Source: Polyangium jinanense (GTDB lineage Bacteria > Myxococcota > Polyangia > Polyangiales > Polyangiaceae). Taken from it: 46,374 nt of DNA. Positions 16,337-24,527 of this stretch are shown piece by piece (the first letter of the stretch is position 1; every line of letters begins with the position of its first letter). The notes under the pieces were generated by a model. It was not told where the DNA came from and made no database searches. It saw only the letters and a program-made list of their open reading frames with translations. Location: positions 1-46,374 of the forward strand of contig NZ_JAGTJJ010000077.1 in assembly GCF_028435365.1 (NCBI RefSeq), given 5' to 3'. A program made the translations under genes and the position numbers.

Positions 16337-17326
16337 ATGACCGCATCGAAGGACAACTCGTCGGATCCGGTGGACGAAGGTCGGTCGGAGCAGACGGATC
16401 TCGAAGCCGTCAAGGCGCTCCTATCGGACGACGCTGCTTGCAAGGCTTTGCTCGCGCGCGAGGGTGGGGCTCTCGAGCTCCTTGCTCGCTGTCGGGGCCT
16501 GGTCGAGCAATGCGAGCGTGTTCGGGCCGACATCGACGAGATGTCCGTTGTGCACGAGCTCACGCTCGAGCACGCGACGCGCATCGAGAACGAGCTCGAG
16601 CTTCAGAACCGGATCGTGAGCGAGGACCTCGAGGTCGCCCGAGGGATCCAGCAGGCGCTCTTGCCAGACCCGTCGATGCTCTCCGCGGAGCTGGAAATCG
16701 CCATTTACCACAAGCAGCTCGCGGAGGTTGGAGGAGACTACTACGACTTTTCCCAGCTACCCGGGGAACGCTTTGCGGTCAGCGTGTTCGACATCTCCGG
16801 TCACGGGGTATCGTCGGCGCTCATCATGTCCTTCTTGAAGGCACAGATCGAGAATGCGACACGGCGTTCCGACAGCCCGAGCGCGATCGTGGATTGGGTG
16901 AACCGAGCATCGTATGCCTTCCTCCGCGGAGTGAGGCGGTATGCCACGGTGAACTTCGTGGTCTTCAGCGATCGGTTCATCCGGTACGTTTCTGGTGGCG
17001 GATATGGGCTCCTGGTCCGGCACGGGATGCAGCGAACGTTCAATAGGGTGGGCAATTACATCGGTTTGAGGACCAAGCCATTCCGTGAGTTCGAGCTGCC
17101 GTTCGAGCAGGGAGACGTCCTGGCGCTGTACACGGATGGTATGGTCGAGGCTTTAGATGCAGAGGGAAAGGGTTATACCGTGCAACGTCTCAACGACATC
17201 ATCGCGCGGCATAGCGAAGAACCCGTCCAGGATATCCTGAAGAGATGTGTGGACGACTACACGTCCTTCAGGGCCGAGGACATCGACGACATCACGCTCC
17301 TCATCATGCGAAGGTGCGCTAAATGA
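16337..17326 (+). CDS. Cytoplasmic SpoIIE/PP2C phosphatase with coiled coil
   Basis: 329 residues with no membrane segment. The N-terminal ~110 residues are polar and end in a predicted coiled coil (VVHELTLEHATRIENELELQ), with no PAS, GAF or REC domain. The PP2C domain (~115-328) has all metal ligands: GGDYYDF near 132, FDISGHGVSS, YTDGMVEA near 265 and DIDDITLLIM. It probably dephosphorylates the STAS-like protein encoded at 17826, forming a second switch with the HATPase-like protein at 17323, whose ATG overlaps this gene's stop (ATGA). A GGAGG ribosome site lies about 14 bases before ATG 16337. The input signal may come through the coiled coil. Confidence 0.88.
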   Translation: MTASKDNSSDPVDEGRSEQTDLEAVKALLSDDAACKALLAREGGALELLARCRGLVEQCERVRADIDEMSVVHELTLEHATRIENELELQNRIVSEDLEVARGIQQALLPDPSMLSAELEIAIYHKQLAEVGGDYYDFSQLPGERFAVSVFDISGHGVSSALIMSFLKAQIENATRRSDSPSAIVDWVNRASYAFLRGVRRYATVNFVVFSDRFIRYVSGGGYGLLVRHGMQRTFNRVGNYIGLRTKPFREFELPFEQGDVLALYTDGMVEALDAEGKGYTVQRLNDIIARHSEEPVQDILKRCVDDYTSFRAEDIDDITLLIMRRCAK

Positions 17327-17829
17327 GCGCCGGGGGCAACCGGACGCAGACGGCCGTCGGAGCGTCGATTTCCATCGCGCCGCTCGATCACGTGGCCGGA
17401 GACGTGGCAGGCCTGCTCGGGAACTTTCTCTTCGACCTTTTGGGGATGTTTTACCCGCGGCAGATCTGCTCGAAGGCGAACGTGGTCGTCATCGAGCTGG
17501 TCACCAACGTGATGGAGCACTGCTCGATCCGCGACGGCGCATTGCGCGTCGACCTCAAGATCGACGGTGATGAGCTCATGATCACCGTGGCGAATCCGGC
17601 CACGGAAGACGAGTTCAAAGCCGTGAGCGATCGCTTCACCATCATCGCCAACGCCGAGGACCCGAGGAAGCTCCTCGCGGATACGGTCTATCGCCGGCGT
17701 ATCGACAAGGCGAAGGGAGGCCTCGGCCTCATGCGGCTCACTGCGGAGAGCAAGTTCAAGCTCACGGCCGAGTACGAGCAGGGGTTCCTCGTTGTCAAAG
17801 CGCTATTCCCGATGAGAGGTTTCGCATGA
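17323..17829 (+). CDS. slr1658-type HATPase-like anti-sigma/anti-STAS kinase
   Basis: 168 residues. A GHKL-type ATPase fold is indicated by the N-box (VIELVTNVMEHC, Asn present), DELMITVANPA around the G1 position and a Gly-rich KGGLGLMRLT block. It resembles the HATPase half of the fused gene at 15371. Expected role: phosphorylate the STAS-like partner encoded by the next gene, counteracted by the PP2C enzyme encoded before it. Both junctions are ATGA overlaps, so the three proteins are made in a coupled ratio. No DNA-binding or sigma-binding feature is seen, and no sigma factor gene is nearby, so the output of the switch is open. Confidence 0.75.
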   Translation: MSAGGNRTQTAVGASISIAPLDHVAGDVAGLLGNFLFDLLGMFYPRQICSKANVVVIELVTNVMEHCSIRDGALRVDLKIDGDELMITVANPATEDEFKAVSDRFTIIANAEDPRKLLADTVYRRRIDKAKGGLGLMRLTAESKFKLTAEYEQGFLVVKALFPMRGFA

Positions 17830-18233
17830 AGGTCCTCACCTACGGTGAAATCATGGACGGCGGCCTGAGCGTGTTCCACTCGGTCGCGAAGCTCGATGAT
17901 CATCACCTGATCCTGACGTTCGAGGGCGTCATCCGGGTGGACAACCCCTACCGCTACCTCCACACGTACCTCGAGGAGCTCGCGAAGGTCCTCCCCCGGC
18001 AGTCCGTCACCGAGACGACGATGGACTTCGTCAAGATGCGCTTCTGCAACTCGAACGGGTTCTACGTCATCATGGATATCGTCGACGCGGTCTACAACCT
18101 CGTCCCCGGCCGCGTCACCGTGCGTCGTATTGCCGACGACGACTGGCAATGCGAAACGCTGCCCATCCTGCTCAACCTGAGCGAGGAGCACATTGCCGCG
18201 AGGACGAACTTCGAGGACGTCAAAGCGCCCTGA
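17826..18233 (+). CDS. slr1659-type STAS-like switch protein
   Basis: 135 residues, predicted alternating strand-helix STAS-like fold. The acceptor-loop region reads MRFCNSNGFYVIMDI, corresponding to LNFLNSSGINVLYKF in the fused protein, so a phosphorylatable Ser is present. It is the last gene of the array and overlaps the kinase stop by ATGA. By analogy with SpoIIAA and SiaC, its phosphorylation state would decide which partner it binds. The true target is not encoded next to it. Confidence 0.75.
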   Translation: MKVLTYGEIMDGGLSVFHSVAKLDDHHLILTFEGVIRVDNPYRYLHTYLEELAKVLPRQSVTETTMDFVKMRFCNSNGFYVIMDIVDAVYNLVPGRVTVRRIADDDWQCETLPILLNLSEEHIAARTNFEDVKAP

Positions 18234-18417
18234 CCGCCTGACCGACCGATCGCTCGATACGCCGCGTCCCGCCCGCCTCCCCGTCATCCGTTTCTGTTCA
18301 AACGGATTTCCATTCCATCCATCTCACGTCGCATCTTTGCTCGTGCCAGGCCGCCGTTCCTCCAGAATCGCGCGGACGCGAGATCCGTAGTACGTTCGTT
18401 CCGACCGCCTGAACATC

Positions 18418-19980
18418 GTGGAGCTCAGAGGTACGGCATTGGACCGCTCGGACGCGCCATCGGCACGTACGGTGTGGAAACGTTACGCGGTGGCGCTGCT
18501 TTCAGCCGGGCTCGGGCTGGGCTCGCGCTTATTGCTGACGCCGATCGTCGGTAATGAGGTTCCGTTCATCACGATGTTCCCCGCCGTGGTGCTGAGCGGC
18601 TGGTATGGAGGATTCCGTGCCGGAATGCTCACCACGCTCGTCGGCGGTTCCAGCGTTGCCTGGTTTTTCCTTCGATACGATTTCACGCCCGTAGGTGGCC
18701 CGGTTGAAAAGGTCACGAGCCTCGTCGTGTTTCTCCTGATGGGTGTGCTCATCAGCTGGCTCACGAACGAGCGCAACGTGGCCATTGCGCACCTGCGCAA
18801 GGCCCACGAGAGCGAGCGCGTCGCGCGGCGACGAGCCGAAGAATTGAGCACGCGCGAGGAGGCGCTGCGTAGCCAGGCCGAGTCCGCCAACCGCGCGAAG
18901 GACGGGTTTCTGGCGATGCTCGGGCACGAGCTCCGCAACCCGCTCGCCCCGATGGTCACGGCCCTCGAGCTCATCCGCATGCGCAGCGGCGGAGCGCTCG
19001 GCCGTCCAGAGCAGGTGATCGAGCGGCAAGTGCATCACCTCGGCCGGATGGTCGACGATCTGCTCGACGTCTCGCGCGTCGCGCGTGGGCTCATTTCACT
19101 CGCGAAGCGATCCACCGAGCTCGAACCGATCATCACGCGCGCGCTCGAGATGGCGAGTCCGCTGCTCGAAAAACGTCGCCACCACGTGACCGTGACCGTG
19201 CCGAGAACCGGGCTCGCGGTGTACGCGGATCCCGACAGGCTCGCGCAGGTCTTCGCGAACCTCTTCACGAACGCGGCGAAGTACACCGATCCCGGCGGGG
19301 TCGTCGAGGTCTCGGCCGAGCGGCGTGGCGGTACGATCGTGGCCACGGTGCGCGACACGGGCGTGGGGATGAGCCCGGAGCTGCTCGCGCGGGTGTTCGA
19401 GCCATTCGTGCAAGGCGCGCAGAGCATCGAGCGCAGCGCGGGCGGGCTCGGCATCGGTCTCACGCTCGTGAAGAGCCTGGTGTCGCTGCACGGCGGAGAG
19501 GTCTCGGCGCACAGCGACGGCGCAGGTCACGGAAGCACGATCGAGGTGCGATTGCCCGGGCTCGATCGCGCGTCGCTGCCCGCGATCGAGGAGGTGAACG
19601 GACCCGCGGCGGCGCTCCCCGCGCATCGCGTGCTCGTCGTCGACGACAACGAGGACGCGGCGACGTTGCTCGCGGACGTGATCCGCGCGCAGGGCTGGCC
19701 CGTGGCCGTGGCCTTCGACGGGCCGCAAGCGCTTTCGATGCTCGAGTCGTTCGCGCCGGACATCGCGGTGCTCGACATCGGGCTGCCCGTGATGGACGGC
19801 TACGAGCTCGCCGCGCGGATCCGCGAGCGTCTCGGGACGCGGGCGCCACGCCTGCTCGCGGTGACGGGGTACGGGCAGGAGGAGGACCGGAAGCACGCAA
19901 GCGAGGCGGGCTTCGCGCACCACCTCGTCAAGCCGGTCAGCACCGACGCACTCCTCGCGGCGATGAACGAGATGCGGTGA
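18418..19980 (+). CDS. Hybrid histidine kinase with DUF4118 membrane domain and REC
   Basis: 520 residues from GTG 18418. Residues ~20-120 hold four transmembrane helices of the KdpD-like DUF4118 type. A coiled coil (~125-160) follows, then HisKA with GHELRNPL (His near 169), HATPase with NLFTNAAKYTD, DTGVGMS and GGLGIGLTLVKSL, and a C-terminal receiver domain (~403-520) with VVDDNED, LDIGLPVMDG (Asp near 452) and LVKPVS. The membrane module has no large external loop, so the stimulus is probably membrane-related or intracellular. No output regulator is adjacent. It lies 184 bases after the partner-switching array and may be independent of it. Confidence 0.9.
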   Translation: MELRGTALDRSDAPSARTVWKRYAVALLSAGLGLGSRLLLTPIVGNEVPFITMFPAVVLSGWYGGFRAGMLTTLVGGSSVAWFFLRYDFTPVGGPVEKVTSLVVFLLMGVLISWLTNERNVAIAHLRKAHESERVARRRAEELSTREEALRSQAESANRAKDGFLAMLGHELRNPLAPMVTALELIRMRSGGALGRPEQVIERQVHHLGRMVDDLLDVSRVARGLISLAKRSTELEPIITRALEMASPLLEKRRHHVTVTVPRTGLAVYADPDRLAQVFANLFTNAAKYTDPGGVVEVSAERRGGTIVATVRDTGVGMSPELLARVFEPFVQGAQSIERSAGGLGIGLTLVKSLVSLHGGEVSAHSDGAGHGSTIEVRLPGLDRASLPAIEEVNGPAAALPAHRVLVVDDNEDAATLLADVIRAQGWPVAVAFDGPQALSMLESFAPDIAVLDIGLPVMDGYELAARIRERLGTRAPRLLAVTGYGQEEDRKHASEAGFAHHLVKPVSTDALLAAMNEMR

Positions 19981-19988
19981 TAACGCTG

Positions 19989-20062
19989 CGCGCCACAGTG
20001 GATTCGAACCACTGGCCTTCGGCTCCGGAGGCCGACGCTCTATCCAGCTGAGCTAGTGGCGC
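19989..20062 (-). tRNA. tRNA-Arg (anticodon CCG)
   Basis: Full cloverleaf on the minus strand. The acceptor stem is GCGCCAC/GTGGCGC, the D arm GCTC...GAGC, the anticodon stem TCGGC/GCCGA with loop CTCCGGA (anticodon CCG, decoding CGG), and the T arm AGTGG-TTCGAAT-CCACT. The discriminator is G, and CCA is not encoded. Confidence 0.95.
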
Positions 20063-20191
20063 ACGCCGCGTTTTCGGACGCGGGGGCCAGCAACCTAGCG
20101 GGAAGTTTGCCCCTGCGCAAGCCCTTCGAGTGTCGTTCCGGTGCGACCTCAAAACTTGGCCCTCTTGGCCGACATCCGGCATCCGGGCCCC

Positions 20192-21766
20192 ATGGACGCA
20201 CGCAAGCGGCTCTCCCTCCTGGCCCTCGGTGTGCTCGCGCTCGCCGGGTGCAAGGGCAAGGGCTCTCCTGAGGGCATCGTCAGCTTGTCCGCGCCTGCGG
20301 AGCAGGTTGCGGCCGATCCGGCGACGGTCCCCAAGGAGGGCGGCCCCCGCATCGGCGCCGTGGAGATGGCGGCGCCCATCTATCTCAAGCCTGATCGCAG
20401 GTCGCCGAAGATCGGCTACCTGCGCGCGGGCGCGACCGCGGTGCGGGGGGAGAAACCCGCCGCGTTCGACGACTGCCAGGGCGGGTATTACCGCGTCCTG
20501 CCGGCCGGCTACATCTGCGCCGAGGGCAGCGCGTCGATCGACATGAAGCACCCGATCTTGCGGGCGCTGACGAAGCGGCCGGACCTCTCGAAGCCGATGC
20601 CGTATCCGTACTCGTTCGTACGAGCGATCGCGCCGAACTACTACCGGCCTGCGACGAAGGCCGAGCAGTTCCAGTACGAGATGCGGCTCAAGGAGCACCT
20701 CCGCAGCTACAAGCGCCTCCAGAAGAAGTGGGATGCGATCGAGGTCGGCGCGAACGACGTACCGCTCGACGCCGAGGGCAACGCGATCGGCGAGCCGCCG
20801 AGCGAGCCGCCGGACCTCTCGGATCAGGAGCTCTACGGCGGCGACGGCAACGACGCGATCCCCTGGTTTTTCCAGGGCGGCCGCAAGATCCCGAACATCT
20901 CGTCGTTCAAGGTCCCCGACTACGCGATCATCACGAACCGCGTCGCGCGGCATGCGGGGCTCGCGCTCATCGGCACCTTCGTCGGCGACAACGATCGACG
21001 CTTCGCGATGACCACGGACGCGCGCCTCGTGCCGACGTCGAAGCTCAAGCCTGCGCGCGGATCGACGTTCCACGGCGTCGACATGCGCAAGGGCTGGGAG
21101 CTGCCGCTTGCGTTCGTGCGCGTGCCGGATGCGTACAAGTACGACACGAGCAAGCGCTCGCTCGAGAAGACGGGCAAGCTCGCGTTCCACACGCCCATCC
21201 AGCTCACGGGCAAGAGCATGCGCATCGGCGAGACGCGCCTCGTCGAGGCCAAGGACGGCACGTGGATCAAGGACAGCGACGTGGCGATCGCGGTCAAACC
21301 GTCGGAGCTCCCGAGCTTCGCGGCGAAGACGAAGAAGTGGATCGACATCTCGATCCTGAGCCAGATCCTCATCCTGTACGAGGGCACGAAGCCGGTCTAC
21401 GCGACGGCGGTGGCGACGGGCCGCGACGGGCTCGGCGATCCCAAGAAGACGTACTCGACCGTGCGCGGCACCTTCAAGATCCGCGAGAAGCACGTCACGA
21501 CCACGATGGACTCGCACGAGGTCGGCAACAAGTTCGAGCTGCGCGACGTGCCGTGGGTGCAGTACTTCGAGGCGGGCTACGCGCTTCACGCGGCGCCGTG
21601 GCACGACGAGTACGGAAAGCCTCGGAGCCACGGCTGCATCAACCTCTCGCCGATCGACGCGCGCCGCGTCTTCATGTGGACCGATCCGCCGCTGCCCACG
21701 GACTGGCACGGCGTGCAGGCGAGCGAACCCACGGGCGAGGGAACCGTGGTGCACATCCACCCCTGA
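20192..21766 (+). CDS. L,D-transpeptidase (YkuD) lipoprotein
   Basis: 524 residues from ATG 20192. The signal peptide ends in a lipobox (LALAGC). Residues ~55-110 look like an SH3-like segment (IYLKPDRRSPKIGYLRAGA, then a Cys-containing strand). The C-terminal YkuD domain (~390-520) carries the catalytic block YALHAAPWHDE and SHGCINLSPIDA, with catalytic Cys near residue 481 and its His. The enzyme would form 3-3 cross-links in peptidoglycan or attach proteins to it, acting in the periplasm from a lipid anchor. The long middle region (~110-380) is unassigned. It is a single-gene unit facing a terminator and the convergent methyltransferase gene. Confidence 0.9.
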   Translation: MDARKRLSLLALGVLALAGCKGKGSPEGIVSLSAPAEQVAADPATVPKEGGPRIGAVEMAAPIYLKPDRRSPKIGYLRAGATAVRGEKPAAFDDCQGGYYRVLPAGYICAEGSASIDMKHPILRALTKRPDLSKPMPYPYSFVRAIAPNYYRPATKAEQFQYEMRLKEHLRSYKRLQKKWDAIEVGANDVPLDAEGNAIGEPPSEPPDLSDQELYGGDGNDAIPWFFQGGRKIPNISSFKVPDYAIITNRVARHAGLALIGTFVGDNDRRFAMTTDARLVPTSKLKPARGSTFHGVDMRKGWELPLAFVRVPDAYKYDTSKRSLEKTGKLAFHTPIQLTGKSMRIGETRLVEAKDGTWIKDSDVAIAVKPSELPSFAAKTKKWIDISILSQILILYEGTKPVYATAVATGRDGLGDPKKTYSTVRGTFKIREKHVTTTMDSHEVGNKFELRDVPWVQYFEAGYALHAAPWHDEYGKPRSHGCINLSPIDARRVFMWTDPPLPTDWHGVQASEPTGEGTVVHIHP

Positions 21767-21772
21767 AAAACC

Positions 21773-21789
21773 GAGCGCGCAGGGCGCTC
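21773..21789 (-). terminator. Short hairpin with T-run for the minus-strand methyltransferase gene
   Basis: Arms GAGCGC (21773-21778) and GCGCTC (21784-21789) with a 5-nt loop. On the minus strand the stem is followed, after two bases, by a run of T (AAAAA at about 21766-21770 on plus). Confidence 0.5.
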
Positions 21790-21796
21790 TTCGTCG

Positions 21797-22483
21797 TCAG
21801 GGTTTGACGGCGGAGAGCGTCCAGTGCCGATCGCTCGTCATCCGCACGGCCGACGCGGGGATCCCGAGCGGCGCCACGAACGCGACGATCTCGTCCACCG
21901 TGAGCGCCGCGGCAAGCGAGGCGTGGAAGAGGGATCGTTGGTGATCAAAGGAGAGCGCGGCCGCGGGATCGGCTGGACGCTCGCCGCTGTAGAGCGCGAC
22001 GAGCCGATCGATCTCGGCTTCGGCCTCGGGGCGGTAAAGGTCACGCACGAAGAGCAGGCCGCCCCGGGAGGTCACGCGCCACATCTCGGCGAGGACCTCT
22101 GCGGGCTCGGGGATGTGGTGGACGATCGAGTTCGAGAGGACGACGCCGAAGGCGCCGTCGGGGTAGGGCAGGGCCTTCGCGTCGATCTTCGCGACGGTCA
22201 CGCGCGAGCCGAGGCCCGCACGCTCGATGTTCTCTCGGGCGAGCGCGAGCATGTGCTCGGCGAGGTCGATGGCCACGACCTCGGCGTTCGGCGAGAGCGA
22301 GCAGAGCTCGATCGGGATCCGCGCCGTGCCCGTGCCGACGTCGAGCACGCGCCCCGGGGTCGGGCGGACGGCGAGCATGTCCTCGCAGAACGCGCGATTC
22401 ACCGCGGCGTGATCCATGGCGTCGTAGTCACGGGCCTCCTCGGGGGTGTCCATGACCTCGGGTTCGAGGACACGCGGTAGCAT
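21797..22483 (-). CDS. Class I SAM-dependent methyltransferase
   Basis: 228 residues from ATG 22483 (GAGAGG ribosome site). Motif I is LDVGTGTARIPIEL near residue 45, the acidic end of strand 2 is VVAIDLAEHML, and motif IV is VVLSNSIVHHIPEP, a Methyltransf_25/11 pattern. The substrate is not deducible; the family covers small molecules such as quinones and natural products. It lies 37 bases downstream of the PLP-enzyme gene on the same strand and may be the last gene of that unit. In-frame sequence upstream of 22483 is a shadow of the PLP-enzyme gene. Confidence 0.85.
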   Translation of the reverse strand: MLPRVLEPEVMDTPEEARDYDAMDHAAVNRAFCEDMLAVRPTPGRVLDVGTGTARIPIELCSLSPNAEVVAIDLAEHMLALARENIERAGLGSRVTVAKIDAKALPYPDGAFGVVLSNSIVHHIPEPAEVLAEMWRVTSRGGLLFVRDLYRPEAEAEIDRLVALYSGERPADPAAALSFDHQRSLFHASLAAALTVDEIVAFVAPLGIPASAVRMTSDRHWTLSAVKP

Positions 22484-22520
22484 CGGTCGGCCTCTCTTCG
22501 TTGGAGGTGAAACGGGTCGC

Positions 22521-23537
22521 TCAGTCCAGACCGAGCGCGTCCTGGAACGTCGCTCCTTGCGCCAGGAGCCCCGGCAGCCCGCCCGTGTGCACGAACAGGA
22601 TCCGCTTGCCGGCGAGCGGCCCGCCCGCACCCGCGAGGTCCATCAGCGCCGAGAACGCCTTGCCCGTGTAGACCGGGTCGAGCACCATCCCGGACAACCC
22701 CGCCACGCTCGCGATGAGCCGGCGCTGCTCGGGCGTGCTCACCGCGTAGGCCGGCCCCTTGTGGGCGTCGTCGACCGTCACGCGCGCGGGCTCGGGCAGA
22801 CGCGGATCGAGCGAACGCGCTTCCCGCACGATGCCCTCGATCCGTGCCTGGAACGTGGGTGCGTCGTCGCAGACCGCCACGGCCACGACCTCCTTCGCCA
22901 CGCCGTGGAACGCCGCGCCGAGCGCCGCGCCCGCCGCCGTGCCGCCCGAACCACACGCGACCACGACCGCGTCGAACGGCTTGCCCCCGCCGAGCCCGAG
23001 ATCGAGCTGCCGCCGCACCTCGCCCATAGCCTCGACGTACCCGAGCGCGCCGAGCCCGTTCGATCCTCCCTCGGGGATCACGTAGGGCTTCTGCCCCTCG
23101 GACCGCAGCTCCTCGGCGGCCTCGTCCAGGATGCGATCCCGATCCCGGTACTGCTCGGGCGTGATGAGCCGGATCTCCGCACCGGCGAGGCGATCGATCA
23201 GCACGTTGCCTTCGAGCGGCGCGCGGGACGGATCGAGCGAGGGATCGTTCGTCCTCAAAAAGAGCACCGCGCGCAGGCCGAGCGAGGCGGCCGCGAGCGC
23301 GGTCGCGCGGGCGTGGTTCGATTGCAGCCCGCCGCAGGTGACGACCGTATCGCACTCGAGCGAGAGGGCCTCACCGAGCAGGAGCTCGAGCTTGCGGATC
23401 TTGTTGCCCGCCTCGGCGCCCCCGGTCATGTCGTCGCGTTTGACCCAGAGGTCGATGCCTGTCGCGACGGCGAGCCTTCGCGGGCGCTGGAGGGGGGTTG
23501 GCAGGTGAGCGAGCGGAAGGCGCTTTCGAAGACTCAT
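22521..23537 (-). CDS. D-cysteine desulfhydrase / ACC deaminase-family PLP enzyme
   Basis: 338 residues. Fold-type II PLP enzyme of the ACC deaminase/D-cysteine desulfhydrase group: KRDDMTGGAEAGNKIRKLE with PLP Lys46, CGGLQSNHARATA for substrate carboxylate binding, phosphate-binding CGSGGTAAG and the C-terminal VHTGGLPGL. It should break D-cysteine to pyruvate, sulfide and ammonia, or act on a related amino acid; ACC deaminase itself cannot be excluded. The ATG at 23537 overlaps the stop of the biotin carrier gene (ATGA). The open frame extends far upstream but is shadow there. A biotin carrier next door is an unusual partner for this enzyme. Confidence 0.85.
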   Translation of the reverse strand: MSLRKRLPLAHLPTPLQRPRRLAVATGIDLWVKRDDMTGGAEAGNKIRKLELLLGEALSLECDTVVTCGGLQSNHARATALAAASLGLRAVLFLRTNDPSLDPSRAPLEGNVLIDRLAGAEIRLITPEQYRDRDRILDEAAEELRSEGQKPYVIPEGGSNGLGALGYVEAMGEVRRQLDLGLGGGKPFDAVVVACGSGGTAAGAALGAAFHGVAKEVVAVAVCDDAPTFQARIEGIVREARSLDPRLPEPARVTVDDAHKGPAYAVSTPEQRRLIASVAGLSGMVLDPVYTGKAFSALMDLAGAGGPLAGKRILFVHTGGLPGLLAQGATFQDALGLD

Positions 23538-24037
23538 TCGATCTCGACGAGCTTGGCACCCCCCTCGACGGTCGCGCCAGCGGTCACGTAGACCTTCTTC
23601 ACCCGACCGTCGCGCGTGGACGCGAGCTCGTTCTCCATCTTCATCGCTTCGACCACGACGAGCGGCCGCCCTGCGTGGATCTCGTCGCCCTCGGCCACGA
23701 GCACCTTGAGCACGCGGCCGGGCATCGGCGACCTGACGAGCCCCTCGCCGCCGCCGCTCTTGCCGCCCTGCACGCTCGAGAGCGCGCGCAGCCGTTCGTT
23801 CTCGACGCGCGCGTAAAACCGCCGCGACGACGCGACGACACCGACCTCGGGCGGCGTGCCCTCCATCCAGAGCTCGACCGAACGCCCGCCGATGTCGAGG
23901 TGCACCGCGCCTTGGTGGTCGTAGGCGTCGATCGCGAACGAGCGACCCTCGACCTCGGCGCGGATCTCGCCCGAGGGCAGCACGGTCAGATCGACGGGGA
24001 CCTCGCGACCGGAAGGGAATTTGACGAAGTACCGCAT
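23534..24037 (-). CDS. Biotin carboxyl carrier protein
   Basis: 167 residues. The last ~70 residues form a biotinyl domain with EAMKMEN (biotinylated Lys133) and the preceding VRSPMPGRVLKVLV. The N-terminal ~90 residues are strand-rich and resemble the BT-like region of carboxylase alpha subunits. It would carry biotin for an acyl-CoA or pyruvate-type carboxylase. No biotin carboxylase or carboxyltransferase is in the window, so the partner is elsewhere. Its stop overlaps the start of the PLP-enzyme gene. Thirteen bases separate its start from the lipoprotein gene ending at 24050. Confidence 0.9.
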   Translation of the reverse strand: MRYFVKFPSGREVPVDLTVLPSGEIRAEVEGRSFAIDAYDHQGAVHLDIGGRSVELWMEGTPPEVGVVASSRRFYARVENERLRALSSVQGGKSGGGEGLVRSPMPGRVLKVLVAEGDEIHAGRPLVVVEAMKMENELASTRDGRVKKVYVTAGATVEGGAKLVEIE

Positions 24038-24049
24038 GAGATTCGTGGA

Positions 24050-24424
24050 TCAGTTGGGCTTCGGCACGAGGGCGCAGCGGCCCTCGTGACATACGCAGGG
24101 GTTCGCGTCGACGCTCTTGCAATCGAGCATCGTGGAGCAGACCGTGTCGGGCGTGCGCGGCTTCGCGTGGGCGACGGCGACACAGGCGTGCGCATGGCAA
24201 GGCTCCGCGGGCGCGCACTCGGCGTCCTTCGTACACGGGTCCTCGCTCACCACGGGCGCGGGCAGGCCGCAGGTGATCGGGCCTTCCGCGGCAGGAGGCG
24301 GCGGCTCGTTCGGAGCGGACTGGATCGCGCCGGGCTCGGTCGACCCCGGCCCCTCGGCTGCGGAGCCGGCACACGCGACGAGCCCCAGCGCGAGCGCCGT
24401 GAGGGACCAACGTAGGGTTTGCAT
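24050..24424 (-). CDS. Small Cys-rich lipoprotein
   Basis: 124 residues from ATG 24424. The signal peptide ends in a lipobox (GLVAC). A Pro/Ala/Glu-rich spacer is followed by a region with nine or so Cys residues ([43 protein letters not shown]), suggesting a disulfide-bonded external domain. Similar small Cys-rich lipoproteins are common in myxobacteria and have no known function. It is the first gene of a minus-strand unit with the biotin carrier, the PLP enzyme and possibly the methyltransferase. Confidence 0.75.
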   Translation of the reverse strand: MQTLRWSLTALALGLVACAGSAAEGPGSTEPGAIQSAPNEPPPPAAEGPITCGLPAPVVSEDPCTKDAECAPAEPCHAHACVAVAHAKPRTPDTVCSTMLDCKSVDANPCVCHEGRCALVPKPN

Positions 24425-24527
24425 GGGGCGGGAGCTTAGGCGATCGCCCCCGACCGTCAAAGCCGCTTTCGCCCGTCCTCCCGCGGCGTGCGTCCGCGCG
24501 GAGGCACGCGGCTGGGGATGTACTAAC

